Of a DNA stretch of 64,000 nt, positions 26,341-35,004 are shown in pieces (positions within the stretch are counted from its first letter, which is position 1; the number at the start of each line of letters is the position of its first letter). The position numbers and the translations under genes were made by a program. The DNA is from Paraflavitalea sp. CAU 1676. GTDB taxonomy: Bacteria > Bacteroidota > Bacteroidia > Chitinophagales > Chitinophagaceae. The stretch spans positions 62,001-126,000 of the forward strand of contig NZ_JARHUJ010000009.1 of the NCBI RefSeq assembly GCF_029223285.1, given 5' to 3'. Below the pieces are notes generated by a model, which saw only the letters and a program-made list of their open reading frames with translations, made no database searches and was not told where the DNA came from.

Positions 26341-26850
26341 TTAGCGTGTGCTACGCGCTTCGGGTTCACCGGTGCCGCTCTTCTTCAGCAGCATCACATA
26401 ACCGCAAAGTTTCTTCTTCTTCTTGTTGATCTGTACCGGCTTGATCATGTGGTACTCTGTAAACTGCGGCACATAGTTGTAGGTAATAATATTCCCATCA
26501 ATATCACCCCACTGGTTCCGTTTGTACACAACCTGCTTTTCGTTCCAGTCGTACATACGAACTTCATACAGTCGGGAGGTAGGGTCGCCAATGAATACAA
26601 ACTGGTATCCGGTGCCCTGGTTCATTGGCATCACGATCGGCATTTCAAACTCGCTTTCCATCATCATGGATGCTTCGCGTAATACGGTGAAGCCCTGGGA
26701 TGCGTACACTTGTTTGAGACTGTCGACTGTTTGTTGATAGGGATTGCCACCTTCACAGCTTTGCTGTTTGATGACGTCTTGCGCCAATAATGCGTTGGAG
26801 AATAAAAGGAGTAAGACGGGTAGTATGGTCTTACGTAAGGTCTTAACCAT
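26341..26850 (-). CDS. Exported protein of unknown function
   Basis: A 169-residue protein with a signal peptide (KTILPVLLLLFSNALLAQ, cleavage near residue 24). The mature domain starts with a helix (PYQQTVDSLKQVYASQGF) followed by beta-rich sequence (GYQFVFIGDPTSRLYEVRMYDWNEKQVVY). The tail is Lys-rich with a five-lysine run, then LCGYVMLLKKSG. A single cysteine lies early in the mature chain. It is probably periplasmic or outer-membrane associated. I do not recognise the family; the terminator downstream and clean signal peptide support that it is real. Confidence 0.7.
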   Translation of the reverse strand: MVKTLRKTILPVLLLLFSNALLAQDVIKQQSCEGGNPYQQTVDSLKQVYASQGFTVLREASMMMESEFEMPIVMPMNQGTGYQFVFIGDPTSRLYEVRMYDWNEKQVVYKRNQWGDIDGNIITYNYVPQFTEYHMIKPVQINKKKKKLCGYVMLLKKSGTGEPEARSTR

Positions 26851-26977
26851 AACGAACGGTTTTTTTAGGGATGTGGATTACGATTCGAATCAAAAATACT
26901 CAAATCATCCAGAAATCACAATCCTTCCCGCTATTTTCACCGGCTGCTAGTAGATTGCCTGTAAATCAATGTCTTAA

Positions 26978-27742
26978 TTAGTGATCCTTAAACAGATACA
27001 TCGAATTGGCCTGTGCCGTACAAGTCATTACCAGGTCGTTTATGCATACGTGGGCTGGCAAAGTTGTGGTGTAATACACAACATCGGCCACGTCGCCTGC
27101 CGTTAATGGATCATAGCCTTCGTACACTTTCTTTGCCTGATCGCCATCACCTTTAAAGCGTACGTTGGAAAACTCGGTATCTGCTGCACCGGGATGTATG
27201 ACGGTAACCTTGATGCGGTGACGCAGCAGGTCGATACGCATGGCCTGTGACAAGGCATTCACTGCATACTTGGTAGCGCAATAAGTGTTCCCTTTTTCAT
27301 ACACTTCTTTGCCGGCTGTGGAGCCGATATTGATGATGTGCCCCTGTCTGCGTTCTATCATGCTGGGGATCACGGCCTTGCTCATGTACAAGAGGCCTTT
27401 GACGTTGGTATCGATCATGGTATCCCAATCTTCGATCGAGGCTTCGTCAAAATAGTCTCTTCCCAGTGCCAATCCGGCATTGTTTACCAACACATCTATC
27501 GCCTTCCAGGCGGCCGGCAGTTGATCGATGGCATCGAATGCGGCCTTTTTGCTACGTACGTCGAATGAGAGGGCTATTACTTCCACGCCATAGGTGGAGG
27601 TAAGTGTGTCCTTCAGTTCCTGCAGTCTTTCTGCACGACGGCCTGTAATGACCAGATTATACCTATTGGAGGCAAACTTGATGGCGATGGCTTTTCCAAA
27701 ACCGGAGGTAGCCCCCGTGATCAACGCTATTGGTGACGACAT
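26978..27742 (-). CDS. SDR-family NAD(P)-dependent oxidoreductase (YdfG-like)
   Basis: A 254-residue classical short-chain dehydrogenase. The cofactor loop is TGATSGFGKAIA at ~9-20. An Arg-Arg after strand 2 (VITGRRAERL) suggests NADP preference. NNAGLALGRDYF follows strand 4, the catalytic Ser is in NIGSTAGKEVYEKGN, and the YxxxK pair is in YCATKYAVNALSQAMR. HPGAADTEFSNVRFKGD matches the E. coli YdfG subgroup (3-hydroxy acid/serine dehydrogenase). Substrate remains a guess. It lies between two unrelated exported-protein genes, 90 bp downstream of the T9SS type B gene. Confidence 0.9.
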   Translation of the reverse strand: MSSPIALITGATSGFGKAIAIKFASNRYNLVITGRRAERLQELKDTLTSTYGVEVIALSFDVRSKKAAFDAIDQLPAAWKAIDVLVNNAGLALGRDYFDEASIEDWDTMIDTNVKGLLYMSKAVIPSMIERRQGHIINIGSTAGKEVYEKGNTYCATKYAVNALSQAMRIDLLRHRIKVTVIHPGAADTEFSNVRFKGDGDQAKKVYEGYDPLTAGDVADVVYYTTTLPAHVCINDLVMTCTAQANSMYLFKDH

Positions 27743-27832
27743 GCGATGGTAATTTTAGTGGCTGCAAGCTACTACAAAGAAGCGAGTTATGAGGGCTGGT
27801 GCGTGACTGATGCCGGCGATGTTGGCAGGTTC

Positions 27833-30499
27833 TCAACGCAGCAGGTAGGCCACCCCTTTCTTGACGACTGTTTTGCCGGTGAAATCTTTTCCTCTTACTT
27901 CCCAAACATACATGCCCGAATCCTGCGGTTTGCCGCCCAGTTTTCCATCCCAGCCTGCTCCGTGTTGTACGGTTTGGAAAACCATCTGTCCCCAGCGGTT
28001 GTAGACGCGGAAGTATTCTATCCGGGTGATACCCACGGGCAGTGGGCGCAGTAAATTGTTTTGATTTCCATCGGGCCTGAATGCATTGGGCACAAATATT
28101 TCCGGACTGGTGTGGAATACCCGGATATTGATCGTATCCAGGTCAAAACATCCCTCTGCCGTGTACACGCGCAACTGGTATTGGTGGTTGACGGGCAGGT
28201 TGGCTATGGGATTGGATATATCATTGCGGTTGAGATAGAGGCTAGGGGTCCATTCGTAAAAGTCGGCGCCTCTGCCATTGAGGTGCAGTGGTTCATTGAT
28301 GACTACTGCAGTATCGTTGCCTGCAAAGGCAAACAATTCATCCCTGACGATTACTCTTACCGTATCACGTTTTGGTTTGGGGCATCCCAGGGTATCCCGA
28401 ACAGTGAGGACATAGTCGGTGGTGATCCGAGGATAGGCGAAGGGATCCAATACGGTGCGGTCGCTGAGCGTATTGAAGGGGGACCACTGGAAGGTGTAGC
28501 CAATCATAGAGGCATTTAACCTGGTCGTATCATCATAACAGATGATCGCGTCGTCCCCGGCCTTTGCAGTGGGGTAGGGAACGGTCTTTACCTGCAGGTT
28601 GTCGCGGGCCGAACACTTACCGATCTCTGCCAATACCGAGTAGGTAGTAAATTGATCGGTGGGTGCTACCAATGGATTTTTGGCATGTATATCATTGATG
28701 GGGCTGGGCGATGGGTTGGAGGTCCAGGTGAATTTGAGCCCATCGGTAGCCGGCAGTAATTGCAAGGTATCGGATAAGCAAATGGTGTCGTTGGGGCCGG
28801 CATCGAGTGTAACGAAACCCACTACCCGAACACGTACGAAGTCCTCACTTACGCAGCCGTTCTCATCGAGCTGCACTTTATAGGTAGTGGTGGTTTGTGG
28901 AAACACCAATGGGTCGGGCGTGTTGGCCCTTGTGATCCTGTTCTGTGGCGACCAGGTGAATATGCCATTGCCCGAAGCATGGAGCTGCAGGGTGTCCTGT
29001 ACATTTTGGTTGCTGCAGATGAGGGTATCCTTGAAAGCCAGTGTTATCGGTGGCTTATCGCGTACATCTGCATTCAGGGTCAGCGTATCGATACAGCCAT
29101 TGTTACTTTCGACGATGAGAGTGACCGGTTTTTGGCCGATGCTGCTGTATTGCCAGGATGGTGCTTTGCTGTGCGATGTGTCGCCAATGGTGGTTTCATC
29201 GCCAAAGTTCCAGGTCCATTTATTTGAGTAACCCCATTGGGAGGTAGTAAGGTCATTGAACTGAATGGGCTTTAATACGCAGGTACCCGTGATGCTGAAA
29301 TTGGGAAAGAACCCGGGATACACCTTGGCGAGGGTAGTGGTAGAGTCTACGCATTGACCGGCCAGGATCACTTTAAGTTTTATGACATAGGTGCCGGTAT
29401 CGCGGAACTTGTGCATCATGCGGCCTTCAACATCCATGGTGGTGTCGGATTTGGTGCCATCGCCATAGCTCCAGATGTACATGGAGTTGGCTGGGTTCAC
29501 CTGTTCGTTGCGGAAGGTAACCATGAAGTCGTCGCAATAATGATAATCTGGTTTCAACAGGGCTTTCAATGGTATGCAATCCGATACGCGGATGTGAATG
29601 TCTTTGCGGTGTATGTTGATCAACACTTTGTCGCGGTATTCATAAGCGCAGGCGGTTACTACATATTGGCCTTCTGTGCTGGGGGCTATTCCTGATAACA
29701 GACCAGTCCTGGGATTGATTTCGACATCGATGCCCAATGGATTGGATCCGCTGTAAGGTGACCGGTAGGGAATGGAATTATAGGGCGGAGGAGCTGCCGG
29801 GTTGGGCTGTGCACAGGTATAACAATTGGGGCTGGCACTGCCGGGGCCTCCGCCATTGTAGGCATTGCAAAGGCGATATACTACAGAATCTCCATCGGGA
29901 TCATTGGCAGAGAAGTCGAATGTAAAGTTTGAGCCATAACAGATGGCTACCGCATCGTGCGGATTGAACTGCGGACTGGAGTTCTTGTATGCTGGTTTGG
30001 TAACGCCGTTGACTGTGCCGGGTATGGTGCACATGTAAGTGGCGCCGTAATCGTTGCTGCGATTGGGCATGTTCTGGATATTCTCGATACGGCAGCAGCG
30101 TTGATAGGTGATCGTATATCCGGCGGCAGAAACGGGCAGGTCGATAGTGGTGGTAAAATATCGCAACCGGTAGCATACATCGCTGGGAGGGTTGGATATA
30201 CAGGGGTTGGAGCTGGGATCGTAGGTGATCCTTTCATCCTTGGTGAGGTCTACTATGATGTTCCTGATCTGGGCATTGGTTGACCGGTCGAATACGGTAA
30301 AGGGGGCAGTGCCTTCCACCTGTCCGCCCTGGGAGTTACAATCGATGTACAGTTTGAGGGTAACGATATACCGGGCCATGGTGGGGGTGGAGTTGACGCT
30401 GTCGTATACATAGTACATTTCACCGCCCCTTACATGCGCCGCATAGAGGGGCTGGATAAGGCAGGATATAAATAAAGATATTAGTAAGAATTTCTTCAT
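27833..30499 (-). CDS. Large T9SS cargo with PKD domains and gliding-type (type B) C-terminal domain
   Basis: An 888-residue secreted protein. The signal peptide is MKKFLLISLFISCLIQPLYA, followed by AHVRGGEMYYVYDS, a common start of Bacteroidota surface proteins. Two PKD domains lie at ~335-500 (YIWSYGDGT, WTWNFGDETT). Then come about four ~85-residue Ig-like repeats with a shared pattern (AGxD..IC..DT..L, FxWxP, TTxYxL, GC) at ~500-790. The last ~90 residues are a CHU_C/type B sorting domain: FVPNAFRPDGNQNN, EYFRVYNRWGQMVFQT, GWDGKLGGKPQDSGMYVW. Secretion by the SprA system is expected; adhesion is a plausible role. Confidence 0.9.
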   Translation of the reverse strand: MKKFLLISLFISCLIQPLYAAHVRGGEMYYVYDSVNSTPTMARYIVTLKLYIDCNSQGGQVEGTAPFTVFDRSTNAQIRNIIVDLTKDERITYDPSSNPCISNPPSDVCYRLRYFTTTIDLPVSAAGYTITYQRCCRIENIQNMPNRSNDYGATYMCTIPGTVNGVTKPAYKNSSPQFNPHDAVAICYGSNFTFDFSANDPDGDSVVYRLCNAYNGGGPGSASPNCYTCAQPNPAAPPPYNSIPYRSPYSGSNPLGIDVEINPRTGLLSGIAPSTEGQYVVTACAYEYRDKVLINIHRKDIHIRVSDCIPLKALLKPDYHYCDDFMVTFRNEQVNPANSMYIWSYGDGTKSDTTMDVEGRMMHKFRDTGTYVIKLKVILAGQCVDSTTTLAKVYPGFFPNFSITGTCVLKPIQFNDLTTSQWGYSNKWTWNFGDETTIGDTSHSKAPSWQYSSIGQKPVTLIVESNNGCIDTLTLNADVRDKPPITLAFKDTLICSNQNVQDTLQLHASGNGIFTWSPQNRITRANTPDPLVFPQTTTTYKVQLDENGCVSEDFVRVRVVGFVTLDAGPNDTICLSDTLQLLPATDGLKFTWTSNPSPSPINDIHAKNPLVAPTDQFTTYSVLAEIGKCSARDNLQVKTVPYPTAKAGDDAIICYDDTTRLNASMIGYTFQWSPFNTLSDRTVLDPFAYPRITTDYVLTVRDTLGCPKPKRDTVRVIVRDELFAFAGNDTAVVINEPLHLNGRGADFYEWTPSLYLNRNDISNPIANLPVNHQYQLRVYTAEGCFDLDTINIRVFHTSPEIFVPNAFRPDGNQNNLLRPLPVGITRIEYFRVYNRWGQMVFQTVQHGAGWDGKLGGKPQDSGMYVWEVRGKDFTGKTVVKKGVAYLLR

Positions 30500-30537
30500 G
30501 TAATAACCTGCTCCCTATAGCAGTTTAGTGAAAAAAC

Positions 30538-31344
30538 TCAAGCGTTTGCGAGGAATCCGATCAGTAGCTGATTGCTTTTCTCCGGTTCTTCGAGCATGCC
30601 CATATGGCCGGATTCCTTCAGCAGGTGAATGTATGACAAGCTTGGCAGGTAACTCTGTTGCATCGTGTGTTCCTTAGGTATTGCCGTATCATATTCGCCT
30701 GCAATGAATAACACAGGATTGGTGGATTTTCTTAATACGTCGGTCCGGTCGGGCCTGGCCATCATGGACTTGTAATATTGTACGAGCGATTCGGTTGAAA
30801 AGTTGGAGTACCGGTCAACTATTTCCTGTACCACAGCAGGCTGGTCCTTTTTGAAGGCAGGGGCAAACATATTGGGCGTGGTTTGCTGGATGAAAAGGGC
30901 GCCTCCGTGCTGCAACATGAATTCGATGCCTTTTTGCCGGGTGGTCTTTTTCTCCTCGCTATCTGCATAGGCGGTGGAGTGGAAAAGGCCGATCGCCTTC
31001 AGCTTTTCAGGATACATTTCGGCAAAGGCCAGGGTTACATAACCTCCCATACTGTGGCCTATCATGATCACCTGCTGTTCTTCGGGCAATTCTGCTGTCA
31101 GGATCTCCTTTACGGATTGGGCCAGTCCCTCCATGCTCATATCGGCGGTGGCGCCGGAGCGGCCGCTGCCGGGCAGGTCGGGTATGATCAACTGGTATTG
31201 CGATTCGAGGGCGGCCGTTTGATGCTGCCAGATGGTATTGTCTTCGGCAAATCCATGCAGCAATATTACGGGGGTGCCGTTTCCGGTAACCCGGTAAAAT
31301 AATGCGTGGCCGTCGATGTCTATGAACTTCTCAGTTGCTGCCAT
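30538..31344 (-). CDS. Alpha/beta-fold hydrolase
   Basis: A 268-residue alpha/beta hydrolase. The oxyanion segment is ILLHGFAEDNTIW, the nucleophile elbow GHSMGG has S98, the acid is in FIAGEYDTAIP (~D219), and the His is in ESGHMGMLEEP (~H247). DLPGSGRSG precedes the elbow. No signal peptide, so cytoplasmic. Esterase, lactonase or haloperoxidase-like activity cannot be distinguished. It is 38 bp upstream of the T9SS type B gene on the same strand and may share its transcript. Confidence 0.9.
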   Translation of the reverse strand: MAATEKFIDIDGHALFYRVTGNGTPVILLHGFAEDNTIWQHQTAALESQYQLIIPDLPGSGRSGATADMSMEGLAQSVKEILTAELPEEQQVIMIGHSMGGYVTLAFAEMYPEKLKAIGLFHSTAYADSEEKKTTRQKGIEFMLQHGGALFIQQTTPNMFAPAFKKDQPAVVQEIVDRYSNFSTESLVQYYKSMMARPDRTDVLRKSTNPVLFIAGEYDTAIPKEHTMQQSYLPSLSYIHLLKESGHMGMLEEPEKSNQLLIGFLANA

Positions 31345-31430
31345 ACTATAGTCTTTTTAAAGATAGGTAATTCATTGCAGGGTATTCCTGCAATTCGATC
31401 AACTACTCCTTGAAGCTGCCGGAGTGAGGG

Positions 31431-32585
31431 TTATTTCCGACGGCACCAGGCCCTTACCAGGATGATGGCCAGGATGGGGGCGATGGCGGGGTTGAGTGTT
31501 TGGGGTAATACAAACCAGGTGCCTGCCAGTAAAATGGTTATTATGGCTACTGCCTTAAAGTAGGTTTTTACCCATTGCTTTCCCCGGTTCATGACAAATA
31601 CAACGGGCAGGTGGGTGGGGAGCGACCAGAGCAGGTTCCAGTTGCTGCGGCACACATCGTCCACGCGAATGATCCAAAGGGTTGCCAGCAGCAGGCCGAG
31701 TAATCCCAGCAAGAGGAAGAACACGACATCAAAACCTCTGACGAGGCGGGTGGCTGTTGTTGATTTGGAGAAGGAGAGCAGCGCGACGATCACAAACAGT
31801 GCTGCAAACAATACAAAGGGGGTGAACCAACTGCCGGTTTCGGTAGAAGGCGGTGTTGGAAGTATTGTTGCTGTTGCGCCCACCAATGGTTTATTGTCGG
31901 CAGTGGCGCTGTCGAATGCCTTCAGGAGGTAATCGGGCAGGAACATGGCCTGCTCGTTGCTGAGCTTTTTGTCGAGGTTGCTGCCCAGCAGGATATCGAT
32001 CCCGAACTTACTCCAGGGTTGATGTCCTTTATCGAGATAACTGTGTATGAGGTCGCGATAGCTGGGTGTGTTTGCGGGTAATATGTTTCTAAAATTTACC
32101 GGGTTATCGGTATTGCGGCGAATGATATCGCGGGCCCTGGTGGTGCAGTTATCGGTATGGAAGTAATAGCCATAAAAGCGATTCTTTTCCTGTGCATTTT
32201 CACGGAGTGCGTTGAAAAGCTTGTTCTTTTCTGCGCAGGACAATGACAATACCTGTTCAACGACTCCTCTGTGCTCTGACTGGTATTCATACACAAAATC
32301 AGCAAAGGGATAAGCCGAGAGCGCATAGTTCATGAGGCCCTTGGTGAAATTGAGGTAGAAATTAGGGTCGCTGTCGTCGAAGGTGCCGTAGTTGAATACC
32401 ATGTCCATTCCGGTGGAGGAATCTGTTACGCGAACGGCGGTATGGCCGAAGGTGGAGTAGAGTTCTTCGCCGGGGCTGCAGGTGAGTAAACTGATGCGCA
32501 GGTTGCAGGTATCGGTTTGGGAATGGGCTTTGATCCCTATTGAAATGAATACGATAAATGCTACTACAACCCGAACAATTTGCAT
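31431..32585 (-). CDS. DUF4105 membrane protein, Lnb-like lipoprotein N-acyltransferase candidate
   Basis: A 384-residue protein from the ATG at 32585; a TTG at 32624 would add 13 residues. An N-terminal membrane/signal segment (VVVAFIVFISIGIKAHSQ) leads into the DUF4105 domain (~25-230): LLTCSPGEELYSTFGHTAVRV, NYGTFDDSDPNFYLNFTKG and YYFHTDNCTTRARDI. The conserved His (FGHTA) and Cys (DNCTT) are the expected catalytic pair. The C-terminal ~150 residues hold four to five transmembrane helices. From memory, DUF4105 proteins were recently linked to lipoprotein N-acylation (Lnb) in Bacteroides; the role here is inferred. Its own promoter lies just upstream. Confidence 0.85.
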   Translation of the reverse strand: MQIVRVVVAFIVFISIGIKAHSQTDTCNLRISLLTCSPGEELYSTFGHTAVRVTDSSTGMDMVFNYGTFDDSDPNFYLNFTKGLMNYALSAYPFADFVYEYQSEHRGVVEQVLSLSCAEKNKLFNALRENAQEKNRFYGYYFHTDNCTTRARDIIRRNTDNPVNFRNILPANTPSYRDLIHSYLDKGHQPWSKFGIDILLGSNLDKKLSNEQAMFLPDYLLKAFDSATADNKPLVGATATILPTPPSTETGSWFTPFVLFAALFVIVALLSFSKSTTATRLVRGFDVVFFLLLGLLGLLLATLWIIRVDDVCRSNWNLLWSLPTHLPVVFVMNRGKQWVKTYFKAVAIITILLAGTWFVLPQTLNPAIAPILAIILVRAWCRRK

Positions 32586-32600
32586 GGACCTTAATTTCCC

Positions 32601-32632
32601 GAAAGATAGTGAAAGAAGGGGCAATGTTCAAA
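32601..32632 (-). promoter_or_regulatory. Predicted promoter of the DUF4105 gene
   Basis: On the minus strand TTTG (32632-32629), 20 bp, then TATCTTTC (32608-32601), one mismatch from TAnnTTTG. Transcription would begin ~10 nt before the ATG at 32585, which also favours that start over the upstream TTG. Confidence 0.6.
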
Positions 32633-32667
32633 GGGTGGGGCAAAGGGTAACACCGATTAAACAGAAA

Positions 32668-32723
32668 ACGGGCTATGAGTGCTTCCGCTCTTTGGAGATG
32701 GCGGTTGGCTGCTCATAGCCCGT
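32668..32723 (-). terminator. Terminator of guaB with a 12-bp perfect stem
   Basis: ACGGGCTATGAG (32668-32679) pairs exactly with CTCATAGCCCGT (32712-32723) around a 32-base loop. On the minus strand the stem is followed by TTTCTGTTT. It begins 20 bp after the guaB stop codon. Confidence 0.75.
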
Positions 32724-32743
32724 ATTATAATTTGTAAGCGTTA

Positions 32744-34240
32744 TTACCTGCTGTAGTTAGGCGCTTCTTTGGTGATCTCGATATCGTGTGCGTGGCTTTC
32801 TTTCATACCAGCGTTGGTGATGCGAACGAACTGGGCCTGTTGCAGGGCCTTGATGTCTTTGGCGCCGCAGTAACCCATTCCGGAGCGGAGGCCTCCCACA
32901 TACTGGTAAACGATCTCGCTGAGGTTGCCTTTGAATGCTACCCGGCCTTCTATCCCTTCCGGTACGAATTTCTTCACGTCGTCTTCTACGTCCTGGAAGT
33001 AGCGGTCGCCGCTGCCCTGGCTCATGGCTCCGATGGAACCCATACCGCGGTATTGTTTGAACTTTCTTCCTTCATAGATGATGGTTTCGCCGGGGCTTTC
33101 TTCTGTTCCTGCGAATACGCTTCCCATCATGACGATGTTGGCGCCTGCGGCGAGGGCTTTTACCATATCACCGGTGTAACGGATACCACCATCTGCAATG
33201 AGGGGGATACCTTTTTTGTGCAATACAGAGGCTGCTTCCATGATAGCCGTGATCTGCGGCATACCTGCTCCCGCTACGATGCGGGTGGTGCAGATAGAGC
33301 CGGGTCCGATACCTACTTTTACGGCATCGGCGCCCGCTTCGGCCAATGCTTTGGCGCCTGCAGCGGTGCCGATATTACCTGCTATTACCTGTAGTTTCTT
33401 GAAGTTTTTCTTTACCGCTTTCAAGGCTTCGATTACGCCTTTGCTATGGCCGTGTGCGCTATCCAGGCAAACGATGTCAACACCTATTTGCTGTAATGCA
33501 GATGCCCTGTCGAGCAGATCGCGGGTGATGCCCAATGCTGCGCCGGTGAGTAAGCGGCCGTAGCCATCTTTCACTGCGTTGGGGTAGCTTTTCAGTTGTA
33601 TGATATCACGGTAGGTGACCAGACCGATGAGTGTTCCATCTTTTCTGATCACGGGAAGTTTTTCAATTCTGTGCTGGCTAAGGATCTGACCGGCTTTTTT
33701 CATGTCGGTTCCTTCGGGTGCGGTGATCAGCTGTTTGGTCATCACTTCACTGATCTTGCGGCCGGGGTGTGTTTCGAACCGGAGGTCGCGGTTGGTGAGG
33801 ATACCAACGAGTTTTTTTGCACCGTTGACAATGGGTATACCACCGATCTTATTCTCTTTCATGAGGCGAAGTGCATCGCCGATGGTGGCATCTTCATGAA
33901 GGGTAATGGGATCGAGGATCAGTCCACTTTCGCTACGCTTTACTTTGCGTACCTGCTCTACCTGTTTTTCAATGCTCATGTTCTTGTGCAGGATGCCCAA
34001 ACCGCCTTCACGGGCCAATGCGATGGCCAGGTTGGCTTCGGTAACGGTATCCATTGCTGAAGAAAGCAGGGGTACATTGAGCGTAATGTTTTTGGTGAGT
34101 TTGGTGCGGATATCCACTTCGCGGGGCAGTACTTGCGAATAGGCAGGGACCAGTAAAACGTCATCGAACGTTAAACCATCGCCAAAAAACTTACTTGAAC
34201 TGGGGGAATTTGTCCTTAGAGAGGTATTTCTTGTTGCCAT
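32744..34240 (-). CDS. guaB: Inosine-5'-monophosphate dehydrogenase
   Basis: A 498-residue IMP dehydrogenase, the NAD-dependent committed step of GMP synthesis. The start is the ATG at 34240. The TIM barrel opens with [18 protein letters not shown] and [22 protein letters not shown]. Two CBS domains sit between ~105 and 215 ([40 protein letters not shown]). The catalytic Cys is in [13 protein letters not shown], and the flap has [14 protein letters not shown]. Length is normal. The -7 box lies only 3 bp before the ATG, so the mRNA may be leaderless. Confidence 0.97.
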   Translation of the reverse strand: MATRNTSLRTNSPSSSKFFGDGLTFDDVLLVPAYSQVLPREVDIRTKLTKNITLNVPLLSSAMDTVTEANLAIALAREGGLGILHKNMSIEKQVEQVRKVKRSESGLILDPITLHEDATIGDALRLMKENKIGGIPIVNGAKKLVGILTNRDLRFETHPGRKISEVMTKQLITAPEGTDMKKAGQILSQHRIEKLPVIRKDGTLIGLVTYRDIIQLKSYPNAVKDGYGRLLTGAALGITRDLLDRASALQQIGVDIVCLDSAHGHSKGVIEALKAVKKNFKKLQVIAGNIGTAAGAKALAEAGADAVKVGIGPGSICTTRIVAGAGMPQITAIMEAASVLHKKGIPLIADGGIRYTGDMVKALAAGANIVMMGSVFAGTEESPGETIIYEGRKFKQYRGMGSIGAMSQGSGDRYFQDVEDDVKKFVPEGIEGRVAFKGNLSEIVYQYVGGLRSGMGYCGAKDIKALQQAQFVRITNAGMKESHAHDIEITKEAPNYSR

Positions 34241-34243
34241 GTG

Positions 34244-34276
34244 CAAAGGTAGGGTAACAGCACAATATGCTCCAAA
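34244..34276 (-). promoter_or_regulatory. guaB promoter, perfect -33/-7 boxes adjoining the ATG
   Basis: On the minus strand TTTG (34276-34273), 21 bp, then TACCTTTG (34251-34244), then CAC and the ATG. Both boxes match the Bacteroidota consensus exactly. Confidence 0.65.
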
Positions 34277-34391
34277 AGATTTTTTCAAATTTCAGCCAAA
34301 GCCTTACTCACAAAGGGATTGAGCGATTTCAAAACAATAAAGTTAGAAATTTGTTAATGCAAGCGTTGCAGTAGAATAACACATATAGGGT

Positions 34392-34423
34392 ATTGTTCGG
34401 GTGCGCCATTTCGTCAACTTTTG
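34392..34423 (+). promoter_or_regulatory. Predicted promoter of the collagen-like lipoprotein gene
   Basis: ATTG (34392-34395), 20 bp, then AACTTTTG (34416-34423), one mismatch from TAnnTTTG. It would give a ~20-nt leader before the ATG at 34447. Confidence 0.45.
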
Positions 34424-34446
34424 CGCTTCAATTCATAACCCCTACT

Positions 34447-34995
34447 ATGTCGTACATGAAAAATGCAAATGTCTTGTTGCTTGTTTTGTTTTCGATTTCC
34501 CTTGTTGCTGGCTGTAAGAAAGGCGACACTGGCCCTGAAGGACCGGCCGGACCTGCGGGAACCAAAGGGAATGCGGATGTGGCCCTGTATAATTTCGGTC
34601 AACAAACTTTTACAGGATCCCTTAATCTTTTATTGAGCAATTTGTCTCAGGGGAAAGTTGATTCGAGTTTGATTCTGGTGTACTATAATCCTTCCACGGA
34701 AGCAGCTACTGCCTGGTATCCAATTCCTGGTTCGGGCCCCGCGAGTACCTATGAAACCCGCTTCTTCGTCTACCAATCTTCAACCAGCCCTGTTAGTGCA
34801 TACACATTGGGTATACGCACAACTAAGGCGGATGGTACTGTATACCCCACGCAGGTTACCTGGAGGAAGGTACGGGTGATCATTGCTCCCGCTTCTGTCG
34901 TCGCTGCCGGTGGCCGCCAAATTCCTGGCGCCGGGTTACCAATTGATGTGAACGATTATGCTGCTGTTTGCAGGTATTTCAATATCGGGCAATAG
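34447..34995 (+). CDS. Lipoprotein with short collagen-like segment
   Basis: A 182-residue lipoprotein from the ATG at 34447 (ATG at 34456 also possible). The lipobox is SLVAGC, and the Cys is followed by KKGDTGPEGPAGPAGTKG, four to five Gly-x-y triplets. This tiny collagen-like stalk right after the lipid anchor occurs in many Bacteroidota lipoproteins. The remaining ~140 residues are beta-rich (ADVALYNFGQQTFTG, KVDSSLILVYYNP, VTWRKVRVIIAP) with no recognised domain. Likely an outer-membrane, possibly surface, lipoprotein. It ends 9 bp from the convergent dprA. Confidence 0.82.
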   Translation: MSYMKNANVLLLVLFSISLVAGCKKGDTGPEGPAGPAGTKGNADVALYNFGQQTFTGSLNLLLSNLSQGKVDSSLILVYYNPSTEAATAWYPIPGSGPASTYETRFFVYQSSTSPVSAYTLGIRTTKADGTVYPTQVTWRKVRVIIAPASVVAAGGRQIPGAGLPIDVNDYAAVCRYFNIGQ

Positions 34996-35004
34996 TTTAT
35001 TTGT

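Noticed and set aside
34530-34570. Collagen-like repeat as a long structural stalk
   Set aside because: Only about five Gly-x-y triplets are present, too few for an extended triple helix; it is a common short spacer after the lipid anchor.
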